The notes: generated by a model from the letters alone, not told the origin. Positions 8,106 through 17,730 are shown, numbered from the stretch's first letter. The stretch is DNA of 64,000 nucleotides from Hymenobacter siberiensis (GCF_018967845.1 NZ_JAHLZZ010000002.1:83722-147721); one strand, 5' to 3'. Numbers and translations are program-made.

Positions 8106-11100
8106 GGAATGCCCTGCCAGGTAGTGTGGGCGGGCAGCCGTTCGCCCTTCATCAGCAGCGAGAGGCTGCGCAGGCGGGCCCCGGCCTCCATCTCCGAATC
8201 GTAGAGCACCACGGCCGACACGCCCACCGAGGCCCCGGCTCCAATGCGCAGGTGCGACATCTTCATCACCCGGTCCTCAAAGAGGTGGGTCTGGACGGTG
8301 ACGCCGCTGGCCAGCTCGGCTTGGTCGCCGACGTGGGCCAGGTCAAACTCCGTAATTTCGGTGGTATCCAGATAGACACGCTTGCCAAAGTCAGAACCCA
8401 TCCAGCGAAAGAAAATGGCCGCGAACGGCGTACCCAGCAGCAGCGCCTCCCAGAACGGATACACGTAGCTTTCGCACAGGGAATTAACCAATTCGCTGCG
8501 CCAGACGAAGGACGACCACAGCGGCTTCTCGGCCGGCACGTAGCGTCCGATTATCGTCCATTTGAGCGCCACCGTGAGCAGGGTCAGGCTGAAAATGGAG
8601 GTCAGAAAAATACCGGTGCCGCCCAGCACCACGCGCCAGAAGGGCAGCGCCGGGTGCTCGACGCAGTAGTGATAGAGCAGGCCGAAGCTCAGGAAAGCGA
8701 AGCAATAGGGGAGCGTTATTTTGAAGAACTCAATCAGCCCCCGGGCCAGCACCAGCCGGCGCGGCGGGGCAAAGGTGAGGCTGGCCGGAAAAGCGTGGCT
8801 GACCGGCCGGTTGGGCAGGGCAAAGGCCGGCGAGCCCACCCACGAGGTATCGTCGGCGGGCGTGGTTGCCGGGGCTGTGGATAGTGCCCCAATCAAGACG
8901 CCGCTGCCCAGCGTGGTGCCGCCGGGCACCACTGCGCTGTTGCCGATAAACGAGCGCGCCCCGATAACGGTGGGCGCGATGGTGAGCACCCCGCGCTGCA
9001 CCCGCGGCGCGCCGATGCTGACCGAATCGGCCAGAAAAGCCTCCGCGCCCACCGTCAGCTGGTCGACCGAGAGGTGATTTAGCGTAGAAACTTCGGCCCG
9101 CCGGCCAATGCGCGCGCCCAGCAGGCGCAGGTAAAATGGCGTGTAGATGGTGGCGTACAGCGGCCGCAACAGGCGCAGGCTCTCGGCCAGAATGGCATCG
9201 ACGAACCATTGCTGCACGTAGGCCCGGCTGTAGAGCGAGTGCGTGGCCGCGCCGCGCCGGCTGGTGCCCACCCGCACAAACAGGGCCGAGACCAGGATGG
9301 AAAGCACCACGTAGAGCGTGGAGAGGGGCAGCAGCAGCGCCAGCGCCGCCAGCCAGCCGTAGCGCAGCACGGCCTCGTAGAACAAGCCCACCACCGGCAG
9401 GGCGCTGCCCGCTGGTAATAGCTGCACCAGCAGCAGCGCGCCGGTTTGCAGGGCCAGGAAGCCCAGGCGGGTGCTTTGGCCGGGCCGAAGTACGGGCGGG
9501 CAGTCGGCCGGGGCCAGGGTGCGCACGCGCCGGGCCGGCGAGCCGGCCCACACCTCGTAGGCGGGCACTTCGTGGCCAGCGGCCAGGGCCGAAAGGTCTT
9601 CGAGCACGGCCTCGGCCCCGAGGCGCGAATTGTTGCGCAGCACCGCCCGCAGGCCCACGTAGGCATTCTCACCTACTTCGATGGGGCCCAGCAGCAGGCG
9701 GCCGGCTTCCACGCGGTAGCCTAGCAGGCCGGCCTCGGGGGCAATGCTGGCGCCCGCGCCGATGGTAATCAGGTCGAAGGCCAGCAGACGGTTGGAGTTG
9801 AGGTGGACGTGCGGGCCAATGTGTGCCCCCAGCAGGCGGTAGAAGGCATTGAGGTAAGGCGTGCCGGTGAGCAGGTAGGCGGGCACCGATTCGACGGCCT
9901 TCTTCACTAGCCAGAAGCGCAGGTAATAGAAGCCCCACAGCGGGTAGTTGCCCGCCCGAAACCGGCCGATAACGAGCCACTTCACCGCCACCACCAGCAG
10001 GCCATACAGGGGCAGATAGGCCAGCAGCGAGGCCAGGGACAGGCCCAGCAGCGGCAGCCAGTGCCAGTGCGCCATGCCTGTGCGGCGCAACGAAAACAGC
10101 AGCGTGGTGACGGGCAGCGCGTAGAATAAAGTAGCCGAAAGCAGCTGCAGTCCCGCCGTGACCGCCCGCACGCCCGTCGAAGCGGCGGGGCTGGTGGCGG
10201 CCGGCTCAGTGCTGAAGCCGGTCGTGGGCGCATCGGCTTCGGTGGGCGTTACCGCGCAGCGGGCCAGGCCCTCGATGGTGCGGCCGGCGTAGAGGTCGCG
10301 CACCGAGAGGCCGGCAAACTCAGGCCGCCGCCGCAGCTCCGATACCAGTAGCGAAGCCAGCAGCGAGTTGCCGCCGAGGTCAAAAAAGTCGTCGATGACG
10401 GAAATGGCCTTCGTGCCGAAGCGCTGCTGCCACATGGGCAGCAGGGCCGCTTCGGCGGGCGTGCGCGGGGCTACCAGCACTCGGTCCGACTCCGCTGCGG
10501 TGCCCTGCGGGTAGGGCAGGGCCTTGCGGTCGACTTTGCCGCTGGTCAGGGCCGGGAAGCTGCCCATTTCCACGAACAGGGCCGGCACCATGTAGGCGGC
10601 CAGCCGGGTGCGCAGGAAGGGGCGCAGCGCGGCTTCGTCCAGCGCGTGGCCGGCGGCCAGAATGAGATAGGCAATAAGCCGGGGCACGTCGTCGGGACCG
10701 GTTTTGAGGGCCACGGCGGCGTTGCGCACGCCCGGAAACTGCAACAGCAGCGCCTCGATTTCGGCCAGCTCGATGCGGTAGCCGCGCAGCTTCACCTGCG
10801 TGTCGATGCGGCCCAGAAACTCCACTTCGCCGCCGGTCGTGAAGCGGCCCAAATCGCCAGTGCGATAGAAGCGGCCGCGCAACGCCGGCTGGGGGGCATC
10901 TGCTTCAATAAACTTGCTGGCCGTCAGCTCGGGGCGGTTGAGGTAGCCGGTGGCCAGCGCGGCTCCGCCCAGGCAGATTTCGCCTTCCAGGCCCGGGGCA
11001 ACGGCCTGCCCGGCCTGGTCGAGCAGCCGCACCACGTAGCCCGGCACCGGCCGGCCAATGGTGAGCGGCCGGCCCGGCACGTAGTCGGCGCTGGTGGCGA

Positions 11101-12568
11101 TGACGGTGGCCTCCGTGGGCCCGTAGGTGTTCACGATGCGCCGGCTGGTCCCGCCCCAGGCCGTCAGCAGCTCGGCCGGACACACTTCGCCGCCCAGAAT
11201 GAGTAGGCGCACCGTGGCCACCGGCGCATCGAGCAGCGAGAGTAGCGTGGGCACCGTGGAAAACACCGTGACGCCTTGGGCCAGTAGAAACGCTGGCAGC
11301 GCGTCGGGCGCTTTCATCACCTCGTCGGGCACCGGCACCAGCGCCGCGCCGGCGGCCCAGGCCAGCCAGATTTCTTCCAGCGAAGCATCAAAAGCCACCG
11401 AAAAGCCCTGCGCTACCCGGTCGTCGGCAGTCGGCTGAAACAAGGCCTGCTCGGCCTGCACCAAATGGCCAATGCTGCGGTGCGGCAGCACCACGCCCTT
11501 GGGCAGGCCGGTGGTGCCAGACGTGTAGATGACGTAGGCCGGCGAGTCGGGCGAAAGCACGGGGGCGGGGGCGGCCGGCCGGCTCTCGGCCGGATAAGCC
11601 GGTAGCTGGTGCAGGTTCAGGGCGGTGCCGGCCCACTCGCCGGGAGCGGGGGGCGGCCCGGCCGTCAGCAGCAGGCGCGCCCCGCAGTCGCTCAGAATGA
11701 AGGCCACCCGCTCGGCCGGAAAGCTTAAGTCCAGGGGCACGTAGGCGGCCCCGGCCTTGAGCACGGCCAGCATGGCCACGTACAGCTCCGTCGATTTTGC
11801 GATGAACAGGCCTACGAAATCGCCGGGTTGCACGCCCGTGGCGCGCAGATAGTCGGCCAGCGCGTTGGCGCGCTCGTCCAGCTCGCGGTAGCTCACGGGG
11901 CCGGCGGGCCCCAGCAGGGCCGGCCGTGTGGGGTACTGCTGCACGCTGGCTTCAAACCACTCGTGCAGCCGCGCGGGAGCGCCGGCGGGCAGCTGCACCG
12001 GGCTCTGGGCAAATTCGGCTAGCTGCATCAGCTCGGCGGTACCCAGAAATTGTAGCCGGCCCACCGTGGTTTCGGTAGCGGGCTCGAGCTGCTCGAATAC
12101 AGCCTGCAAATGGCCGGCAGTAGCGGGCCGGTCGGCGACGGCAAACGTCACGTCATCATCCAAAAACGTAACTTTGCTTTCCCAGGCGGGTGGTGTGTCG
12201 GCGCTGTCGGGCGTCATTTGCAGGTGCCAGGGCTGCATTGCCGGCTCCCAATCAGGTGGCAATGCCGCCAGCGCCGTGCGGATTTGCTGTGCGGCCTCGG
12301 CAGTCAGCGTGCTCACCCGCTGCGCATCATCCAGCGAAAGATGCAGCTGGAGCACCGGAGCCAGCAAATCAGCCGGCGCGCCCAGCCGCACGGCCACGGG
12401 CAGCACGGTGGCCGTGCGCTCGGGTTGGTAGCGGTAGTGCACGAGCGCATAGGCGGTAACCGAGGCGGTTAAAGCGGCAAAGGGTACGGGCAGGACTAAG
12501 GTGTCGGTACTACCGTTGGCAAGCGTTTCGGTGGGGTTCATAGGTAAGCGACAGCAATGAGCAGACAC
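8087..12568 (-). CDS. Pls/PosA-type single-module peptide synthetase, predicted lysine-activating
   Basis: A 1493-residue enzyme expected to adenylate an amino acid, load it on its carrier domain and polymerise it in the inner membrane, as poly-epsilon-lysine synthetase (Pls) does. Domain order: a 150-200 residue N-terminal region resembling the tail of a condensation domain without HHxxxDG; an adenylation domain (residues 205-700) with YTSGTTGLPKG near 350, NTYGPTE, GRIDTQVKLRGYRIEL and SGKVDRKALP; a carrier domain with FFDLGGNSLLAS near 728; then from about 790 three hydrophobic blocks, each followed by a left-handed-helix-like soluble domain (about 905-1020, 1150-1260 and 1405-1485). Pocket residues read D-A-E-S-I-G-T-V-I-K by alignment to GrsA, close to the remembered lysine code. 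The first possible start is GTG at 12568; ATG at 12541 is equally plausible. PPTase and barrel genes overlap downstream. Confidence 0.9.
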   Translation of the reverse strand: MSAHCCRLPMNPTETLANGSTDTLVLPVPFAALTASVTAYALVHYRYQPERTATVLPVAVRLGAPADLLAPVLQLHLSLDDAQRVSTLTAEAAQQIRTALAALPPDWEPAMQPWHLQMTPDSADTPPAWESKVTFLDDDVTFAVADRPATAGHLQAVFEQLEPATETTVGRLQFLGTAELMQLAEFAQSPVQLPAGAPARLHEWFEASVQQYPTRPALLGPAGPVSYRELDERANALADYLRATGVQPGDFVGLFIAKSTELYVAMLAVLKAGAAYVPLDLSFPAERVAFILSDCGARLLLTAGPPPAPGEWAGTALNLHQLPAYPAESRPAAPAPVLSPDSPAYVIYTSGTTGLPKGVVLPHRSIGHLVQAEQALFQPTADDRVAQGFSVAFDASLEEIWLAWAAGAALVPVPDEVMKAPDALPAFLLAQGVTVFSTVPTLLSLLDAPVATVRLLILGGEVCPAELLTAWGGTSRRIVNTYGPTEATVIATSADYVPGRPLTIGRPVPGYVVRLLDQAGQAVAPGLEGEICLGGAALATGYLNRPELTASKFIEADAPQPALRGRFYRTGDLGRFTTGGEVEFLGRIDTQVKLRGYRIELAEIEALLLQFPGVRNAAVALKTGPDDVPRLIAYLILAAGHALDEAALRPFLRTRLAAYMVPALFVEMGSFPALTSGKVDRKALPYPQGTAAESDRVLVAPRTPAEAALLPMWQQRFGTKAISVIDDFFDLGGNSLLASLLVSELRRRPEFAGLSVRDLYAGRTIEGLARCAVTPTEADAPTTGFSTEPAATSPAASTGVRAVTAGLQLLSATLFYALPVTTLLFSLRRTGMAHWHWLPLLGLSLASLLAYLPLYGLLVVAVKWLVIGRFRAGNYPLWGFYYLRFWLVKKAVESVPAYLLTGTPYLNAFYRLLGAHIGPHVHLNSNRLLAFDLITIGAGASIAPEAGLLGYRVEAGRLLLGPIEVGENAYVGLRAVLRNNSRLGAEAVLEDLSALAAGHEVPAYEVWAGSPARRVRTLAPADCPPVLRPGQSTRLGFLALQTGALLLVQLLPAGSALPVVGLFYEAVLRYGWLAALALLLPLSTLYVVLSILVSALFVRVGTSRRGAATHSLYSRAYVQQWFVDAILAESLRLLRPLYATIYTPFYLRLLGARIGRRAEVSTLNHLSVDQLTVGAEAFLADSVSIGAPRVQRGVLTIAPTVIGARSFIGNSAVVPGGTTLGSGVLIGALSTAPATTPADDTSWVGSPAFALPNRPVSHAFPASLTFAPPRRLVLARGLIEFFKITLPYCFAFLSFGLLYHYCVEHPALPFWRVVLGGTGIFLTSIFSLTLLTVALKWTIIGRYVPAEKPLWSSFVWRSELVNSLCESYVYPFWEALLLGTPFAAIFFRWMGSDFGKRVYLDTTEITEFDLAHVGDQAELASGVTVQTHLFEDRVMKMSHLRIGAGASVGVSAVVLYDSEMEAGARLRSLSLLMKGERLPAHTTWQGIPCSFVP

Positions 12569-12864
12569 AACAAGCGGATGGTGGATTCGATGGCGGAAGC
12601 CAGACTCCGTTTAATTACTCGGAACAACTCCTTTCCAGCCGACCGGCTGACTGTTGCAAACCACGTCCCGCCAGATGTTGATATGCTGAAGTATTGGCCT
12701 GGGCCAGTTAATGGAAGCCAGTCCTAACGGCTGGAAGAAGGGCCGCTATTTATTCTGTGATGACCGCCAAAAATGCCGGCAGCCCGGCACTGGGCGGCGG
12801 CCTCAACACGCGCTGCCGCCCCATTGCTGGGGGCGGAACCCGGTGCCCCGACCCGCAAGCATAT

Positions 12865-12893
12865 CATTATGACAAACGCACCGGGTCATAATG
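12865..12893. promoter_or_regulatory. Operator-like dyad upstream of the kinase promoter
   Basis: CATTATGAC (12865-12873) is perfectly repeated inverted as GTCATAATG (12885-12893) with an 11-base spacer. The 20-bp centre spacing is near two helical turns, as expected for a dimeric regulator. It lies about 40 bases before the promoter-like sequence. No regulator can be assigned. Confidence 0.3.
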
Positions 12894-12929
12894 GCCCAGT
12901 GCGCGGCCTTTGAGCGGTAGCGGCAGCGC

Positions 12930-12962
12930 TTTGAATAAATATAACCTACTGACTATATTTTG
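12930..12962 (+). promoter_or_regulatory. Bacteroidota-type promoter candidate for the kinase-kup operon
   Basis: TTTG at 12930-12933 and TATATTTTG at 12954-12962 are separated by 20 bases, close to the TTTG/TAnnTTTG pattern of Bacteroidota primary sigma promoters (one extra base inside the -7 box). This would give a leader of about 90 bases before the ATG at 13060. Confidence 0.45.
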
Positions 12963-13059
12963 GTTATAGTAATTGTAGCACGCCTGGCCCGTTCTGGTCT
13001 GGCATTCGCTGCGGCCGGCGCAGTCCTGGGGTGTTCCCATTCTCTTAGCCGGCCGCCTT

Positions 13060-14820
13060 ATGTCACTCAAAGCAAAAATCACCTGGGGATTCGTGGCCAT
13101 GCTGGTCCTGCTGGTCGGGCTGGGGGGCTACGCCTTCGATACCGTGCACCAGCTGGACCGGAATTCGCGCGCTATTCTGCAGGACAATTTCTACTCGGTG
13201 CAGCTGGGCCAGCGCATGTTGCAGGCGTTGGATGAGCTGGCCACCCCAGCCGCCGCGCCAGCCGCCTTGAACCGCTACAGCACGGCGCTTACCCGCGAGG
13301 CCGGCAATATCACGGAGCCCGGCGAGCAGCAGCTCGTCGACAGCATGGTGCAGACCCTGGGCCGCTACGAGGATGCCCCGGTCACCCGGGCAGCCACCGT
13401 GGCCGAGCTGCGTCGGCACACCCACCACATGGTGGCCCTGAACATGGCCGCCCTCACCCGCAAAAACGAGCAGGCCAACCGCACGGCCACCGCCGCCACC
13501 CGCTTTCTGGTAACCCTGCTGACCCTGGGCGCGCTGCTAGCCCTGGCCCTGGTGCTGAGCGTGCCGGAAGCGGCCGTGGGCGGCCTGCGCAAGCTCACGG
13601 CCAGCATCGACCACGCGGCGGCGGGCAATTTTTCGGCCAGCATCCCACAGGAAAGTACCGACGAGTTTGGCAGTGTGACCCGGGCCTTTAATGGTTTGCT
13701 GATGCACCTCAACGAGTACCGCACGGCCAACCTGGCCGAGCTGCTGACCGAGCGCAACCGGGTGGCCAGCATCGTGCAGACGCTGAAAGAGGGCCTGCTG
13801 CTGCTCGATGAAAGCCGGCAGGTGATTGTGGCCAACCCCGTGGCCTGTGCCCTGCTGGGGCTGTCGGAGGCCGAGGTGGTGGCCCGGCCGGCCGAGGAGC
13901 TGGCGCAGGCCAACCCGGTGTTTGGCCAGCTGCTGGCCTACGTGCAGCAGCCCGCCGCCCAGCGGGGCAGCACGCCCCTGGCCCTCACCGTGGGAGAAGG
14001 GGCTGAGGCCGTATTCTACCAGGTGGGCCTGCACGAGGCCGTTTCATTTAACGCGGCCACTGACCGCATGGAGTTCATCGGCTCCATCCTGGCGCTGCAC
14101 AACGTGTCGGCCTTCAAGAAGCTGGACCAGACCAAGTCCGACTTCCTGGCCACCATCTCACACGAGCTGAAAACGCCGCTGTCGAGCAGTAATTTCAACC
14201 TCAAGCTGCTGCTCGACCAGCGCATCGGGCCGCTCAATGCCGAGCAGGCCGACATCGTGAGCAGCCTGCGGCAGGAAAACCAGCGCCTGCTGCTCTTGGT
14301 GAGCGAGCTGCTGACGGTGGCCCGCCTGGAAGCAGGCGCCACCATTGCCCTCGACATGCGCCCCACCGCGCTGGCCGCGCTGGTGGCCGCCGCCACCGAG
14401 CCCCTGCAGCTGCAGCTGCGCCCCAAGCACCTGGTGCTGGACGTGCAGCTGCCCCCCAACCTGCCGCCGGTGCGCGCCGACCTGGAAAAGTCGGCCTGGG
14501 TGCTGCTCAATCTGCTGGCCAACGCCGTGCGCTACTCGCCCGAGGGTGGCCGGATTATCGTTTCGGCCGCCGCCGAGCCCGACGGCCAGGCGGTGCGGGT
14601 GCAGGTGCAGGACGACGGCCCGGGCATTGCCCCGGAGCACCAGCAGCGCATTTTCGAGCGGTTTGCGCAGGGCCCCGGCGCGGGGCCGGAAGCGGCCGCT
14701 GGTACCGGCCTGGGTCTGAGCATCTCCCGCGAATTCATCACCAACCAGGGCGGCACGCTGGGCGTGGAAAGCACGCCCGGTGCTGGCAGCACCTTCTATT
14801 TCACTTTGCCCGTGGCCTAG
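13060..14820 (+). CDS. HAMP-PAS sensor histidine kinase, paired with kup
   Basis: A 586-residue membrane sensor kinase. TM1 lies at residues 8-27 (ITWGFVAMLVLLVGLGGYA), then a helical periplasmic domain of about 110 residues (four-helix-bundle type) and TM2 near 145-170. A HAMP segment precedes DEFGSVTRAFNGLL, followed by a PAS-like domain (residues 225-345). The HisKA phosphorylation site is ISHELKTPL near residue 366. The ATPase domain shows N-box LLNLLANAVRYSPEGG, DDGPGIA and GTGLGLSIS. No response regulator is adjacent. The gene ends 33 bases before kup, so the two are probably cotranscribed, suggesting osmotic or potassium-linked sensing. That link is inference from position. Confidence 0.9.
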   Translation: MSLKAKITWGFVAMLVLLVGLGGYAFDTVHQLDRNSRAILQDNFYSVQLGQRMLQALDELATPAAAPAALNRYSTALTREAGNITEPGEQQLVDSMVQTLGRYEDAPVTRAATVAELRRHTHHMVALNMAALTRKNEQANRTATAATRFLVTLLTLGALLALALVLSVPEAAVGGLRKLTASIDHAAAGNFSASIPQESTDEFGSVTRAFNGLLMHLNEYRTANLAELLTERNRVASIVQTLKEGLLLLDESRQVIVANPVACALLGLSEAEVVARPAEELAQANPVFGQLLAYVQQPAAQRGSTPLALTVGEGAEAVFYQVGLHEAVSFNAATDRMEFIGSILALHNVSAFKKLDQTKSDFLATISHELKTPLSSSNFNLKLLLDQRIGPLNAEQADIVSSLRQENQRLLLLVSELLTVARLEAGATIALDMRPTALAALVAAATEPLQLQLRPKHLVLDVQLPPNLPPVRADLEKSAWVLLNLLANAVRYSPEGGRIIVSAAAEPDGQAVRVQVQDDGPGIAPEHQQRIFERFAQGPGAGPEAAAGTGLGLSISREFITNQGGTLGVESTPGAGSTFYFTLPVA

Positions 14821-14853
14821 CGGCCACCCGATTCTTTCTAATCTCTTTTCGTT

Positions 14854-16896
14854 ATGTCCACGCTCACGGCTGCGCTTCCCACGGAAATCAGCATTCACAA
14901 ACGCAGCATCACGGTGGCCGGCCTGCTGGTTACGCTCGGCATCATTTTCGGCGACATCGGCACCTCGCCGCTGTACGTGTTCAAGTCCATTCTCGGCGAC
15001 CGGCCCGTGAGCGAGCTGCTCGTGTACGGCGGCGTGTCGGCCGTTTTCTGGACGCTCACGCTCCAAACCAGCATCAAGTACATCCTGCTCACGCTGGAGG
15101 CCGATAACCACGGCGAGGGCGGCATTTTCTCGCTCTATTCGCTGGTGAAGCACCGGGGCCGGTGGCTGCTATGGCCGGCCATCATCGGGGCGGGCACGCT
15201 GCTGGCCGATGGCATCATCACGCCGCCCATTTCGGTGTCGTCGGCCATTGAGGGGCTGAGGCTGCTGGACCCCACGTTGACCGAAACGACTATTATCACC
15301 ATCGTGCTGGTCATTATCACGCTGCTGTTCGCGTTTCAGCAGTTTGGCACCAAGGTGGTAGGGGCTTCGTTCGGGCCCATCATGCTGGTGTGGTTCAGCA
15401 CCATTGGCTCGCTGGGGCTGATTCAGATTTTCCACCACCCCGCCATTCTCCAGGCGCTGAACCCGCGGTACGCCATCGAGCTGCTGACGGTGTACCCCAA
15501 GGGTTTCTGGCTGCTGGGCGCGGTGTTTCTGTGCACCACGGGCGCCGAGGCGCTGTATTCAGACCTGGGCCACTGCGGGCGTAAGAATATTCGGACGGCC
15601 TGGCTCTTTGTGAAAACGGCCCTCGTGCTCAACTACCTGGGCCAGGCCGCCTGGACCATGGACCACATGGGCCAGGTGCTGAGCAGCGCCCAGAACCCCT
15701 TCTTCCTGATTGCGCCCACCTGGGGCCTGATTCCGCTGATTATCATCGCCACCATGGCCACCATCATCGCCTCGCAGGCCCTGATTTCGGGCTCGTACAC
15801 GCTGATTTCCGAAGCGGTGAGTTTGAACTTCTGGCCCAAGGTGCGCATCCTGTTTCCTACCGACCAGCGCGGGCAGATTTACGTGCCGAGCATCAACTGG
15901 CTGCTGTGGTTCGGCTGCGTGTGCGTGCAGCTCTGGTTCCAGACCAGCAGCAACATGGAGGCGGCCTACGGCTTCTCCATCACGGTGGCCATGCTGATGA
16001 CCAGCATTTTGCTCTCGCAGTACCTGCGCGGCGTGAAGCACTGGGCCATCCCGGTGGTGGGCCTAATCATGCTGGTGTTTCTGACGGTGGAGTTGTCGTT
16101 TCTCATCGCCAACATCACCAAGCTGCTCAACCGGCTGGGCATCCTCGTCTTCGAGTGGGGCCTGATTCTGGGCATGTGGATGGGCTACAAGGGCCGCCAG
16201 ATTAAGAACCGCTACCTCGACATGACCGACTGGGCCGAAAACTTGCCCATTTTGCAGGAACTGAGCCAGGACCAGACCGTGAGCAAGTACGCCTCGAACC
16301 TGGTGTACCTCACGCGCAGCAAAAACGCCCGCCAGATTGAGGCCCGCATTCTCTACTCCATCCTGCGTAAGAAACCCAAGCGCGCCGACCGGTACTGGTT
16401 CCTCAACATCAGCATGCTGAATGAGCCCTTTGGCATGCGCTACACCCTGGAAACGTTGGTGCCCGACGTGGCCTACAAAATCAACTTCCAGCTGGGCTTC
16501 CGCATTCAGCCGCGCATCAACCTGCTGTTCCGGCGCGTGCTGGAGGACATGGCCGGCAAGGGCGAAATCGACATCACCTCGCGCTATGCCACGCTGCAAA
16601 AGCACCGCATGCCCGGCGACTTCCGCTTCGTGGTGCTCGACAAAGTGCTCAGCTTCGACAACCAGCTGTCGTTGAAGGAACGGATTATCCTGCAAGGCTA
16701 CTTCCTGTTCAACAAGCTGGCCATCAGCGACCAGCAAGCCTTTGGCCTGGACACCAGCGACGTGGCCGTGGAGCTGGTGCCCCTCACCATTCAGCCCCAC
16801 CGCCCGCTGGAGCTGCAGCGCGTGGCTCCGGAAAACGTTTCGGACCCGGTGCCGGCTGCCGCCCTGGCCGCCGAGGAGCTGGCCCTTAAGATTTGA
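14854..16896 (+). CDS. kup: KUP/HAK-family potassium uptake permease
   Basis: Proton-coupled potassium importer of the inner membrane; 680 residues, somewhat longer than E. coli Kup (622). The N terminus shows the family hallmark GIIFGDIGTSPLYVFKS near residue 30, then DNHGEGGIFSLYSLV and ADGIITPPISVSSAIEGL near residue 110. About twelve membrane helices run to residue 450, followed by a cytoplasmic C-terminal domain of about 220 residues. The ATG at 14854 is 33 bases after the kinase stop codon and starts the typical short cytoplasmic tail. No frameshift or missing motif was seen. Confidence 0.95.
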   Translation: MSTLTAALPTEISIHKRSITVAGLLVTLGIIFGDIGTSPLYVFKSILGDRPVSELLVYGGVSAVFWTLTLQTSIKYILLTLEADNHGEGGIFSLYSLVKHRGRWLLWPAIIGAGTLLADGIITPPISVSSAIEGLRLLDPTLTETTIITIVLVIITLLFAFQQFGTKVVGASFGPIMLVWFSTIGSLGLIQIFHHPAILQALNPRYAIELLTVYPKGFWLLGAVFLCTTGAEALYSDLGHCGRKNIRTAWLFVKTALVLNYLGQAAWTMDHMGQVLSSAQNPFFLIAPTWGLIPLIIIATMATIIASQALISGSYTLISEAVSLNFWPKVRILFPTDQRGQIYVPSINWLLWFGCVCVQLWFQTSSNMEAAYGFSITVAMLMTSILLSQYLRGVKHWAIPVVGLIMLVFLTVELSFLIANITKLLNRLGILVFEWGLILGMWMGYKGRQIKNRYLDMTDWAENLPILQELSQDQTVSKYASNLVYLTRSKNARQIEARILYSILRKKPKRADRYWFLNISMLNEPFGMRYTLETLVPDVAYKINFQLGFRIQPRINLLFRRVLEDMAGKGEIDITSRYATLQKHRMPGDFRFVVLDKVLSFDNQLSLKERIILQGYFLFNKLAISDQQAFGLDTSDVAVELVPLTIQPHRPLELQRVAPENVSDPVPAAALAAEELALKI

Positions 16897-17289
16897 GGAC
16901 CCGCGCGGCCATACCCCGAATTTTAGCCGCCGCCCGCAAGGACACCAAAGTGTCGGCGGCGGCGGCCAATTTTTCCCCGTTCGCCAGGCTGCCAGGCGCT
17001 GGCCGGAAGTTCGGGTAAGAGCTGCGTTGAAGCCTTGTAGGTAAATCCGTCCCTTTGCGGGAGGGAGTTCGGTACCAAACCGGCAAAAGGCCCGGCAAGC
17101 TGGCCGCACTGTCGGCGTCTGCTTCAAAACTATTTCTTTCAGGACTTGCGCAGTCGGCCGTTGGCGAGCGACTGCGACGCGCTGCCCCCCGTGTTCATGT
17201 TTTCCGTATAGCCGCCAGGATTGAGCCTGCTGCTCGTCTGTGTCGATGCCATTGTCGGCTTCCTTTCTGAGAAAACGAACCCACCAAGC
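16897..17289. other. Intergenic region after kup
   Basis: About 390 bases without a gene. An extended frame from 17221 runs into the downstream gene, but its first 23 codons do not look coding. No convincing hairpin terminator was found for kup. Confidence 0.4.
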
Positions 17290-17730
17290 ATGCGTAATAC
17301 TTTTATCCGCAACGGATTCATTGCCGCCGGACTGGTCAATATTCTGGCCGTGCTGTTCCTGTCGCGGGCTTTCACGAATGCGGTTATTCCGGAAACCGAC
17401 CCGGTAGTCATGTCCAATTTTGGCTTGCTGATGATTGCCGTCTGGGGGCTGGTTTTTCTGGCCGTGGCTACCCGCTACCAGTACGTGAAGTGGGCCGTGG
17501 GCGCATTCGTGGTCGAAAAGCTGGTGTACGCCGTGGTCTGGTTCCGTTGGATTACGACCCACGAGGTGGGCGCCGTGTACGCCAGGGACTTGTTCGCCGG
17601 CGTGTTCTACTCGGTTTACGGGCTCAACGACTTTATCTTCTTTCTCTTCTTCGTGGCGGTGTTTTACCAGCTTCACCGCCTGGACGCAAAGCCGCTCAGC
17701 GAGGGGGCGTTCAGAGAGCGGAAAATATAG
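17290..17730 (+). CDS. Small membrane protein of unknown function, four helices
   Basis: A 146-residue hydrophobic protein. Four membrane segments can be seen: FIAAGLVNILAVLFL, FGLLMIAVWGLVFLAVA, WAVGAFVVEKLVYAVVWF and DFIFFLFFVAVFYQL. The start taken is ATG at 17290 (MRNTFIRNGF), which fits a short basic N terminus; a longer frame exists from 17221 but adds unlikely sequence. I recognise no named family, although DoxX-like or DUF-type four-helix proteins have similar layouts. It lies between kup and pta without close spacing to either. Confidence 0.6.
   Translation: MRNTFIRNGFIAAGLVNILAVLFLSRAFTNAVIPETDPVVMSNFGLLMIAVWGLVFLAVATRYQYVKWAVGAFVVEKLVYAVVWFRWITTHEVGAVYARDLFAGVFYSVYGLNDFIFFLFFVAVFYQLHRLDAKPLSEGAFRERKI

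Larger units (their letters stand above)
12569..13059. other. Divergent intergenic region between the Pls-like operon and the kinase-kup operon
   Basis: About 490 bases with no gene. It must hold promoters for both directions. A plus-strand promoter candidate (12930-12962) and a 9-bp dyad (12865-12873 with 12885-12893) are annotated separately. I found no clear promoter for the minus-strand operon. Confidence 0.5.
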
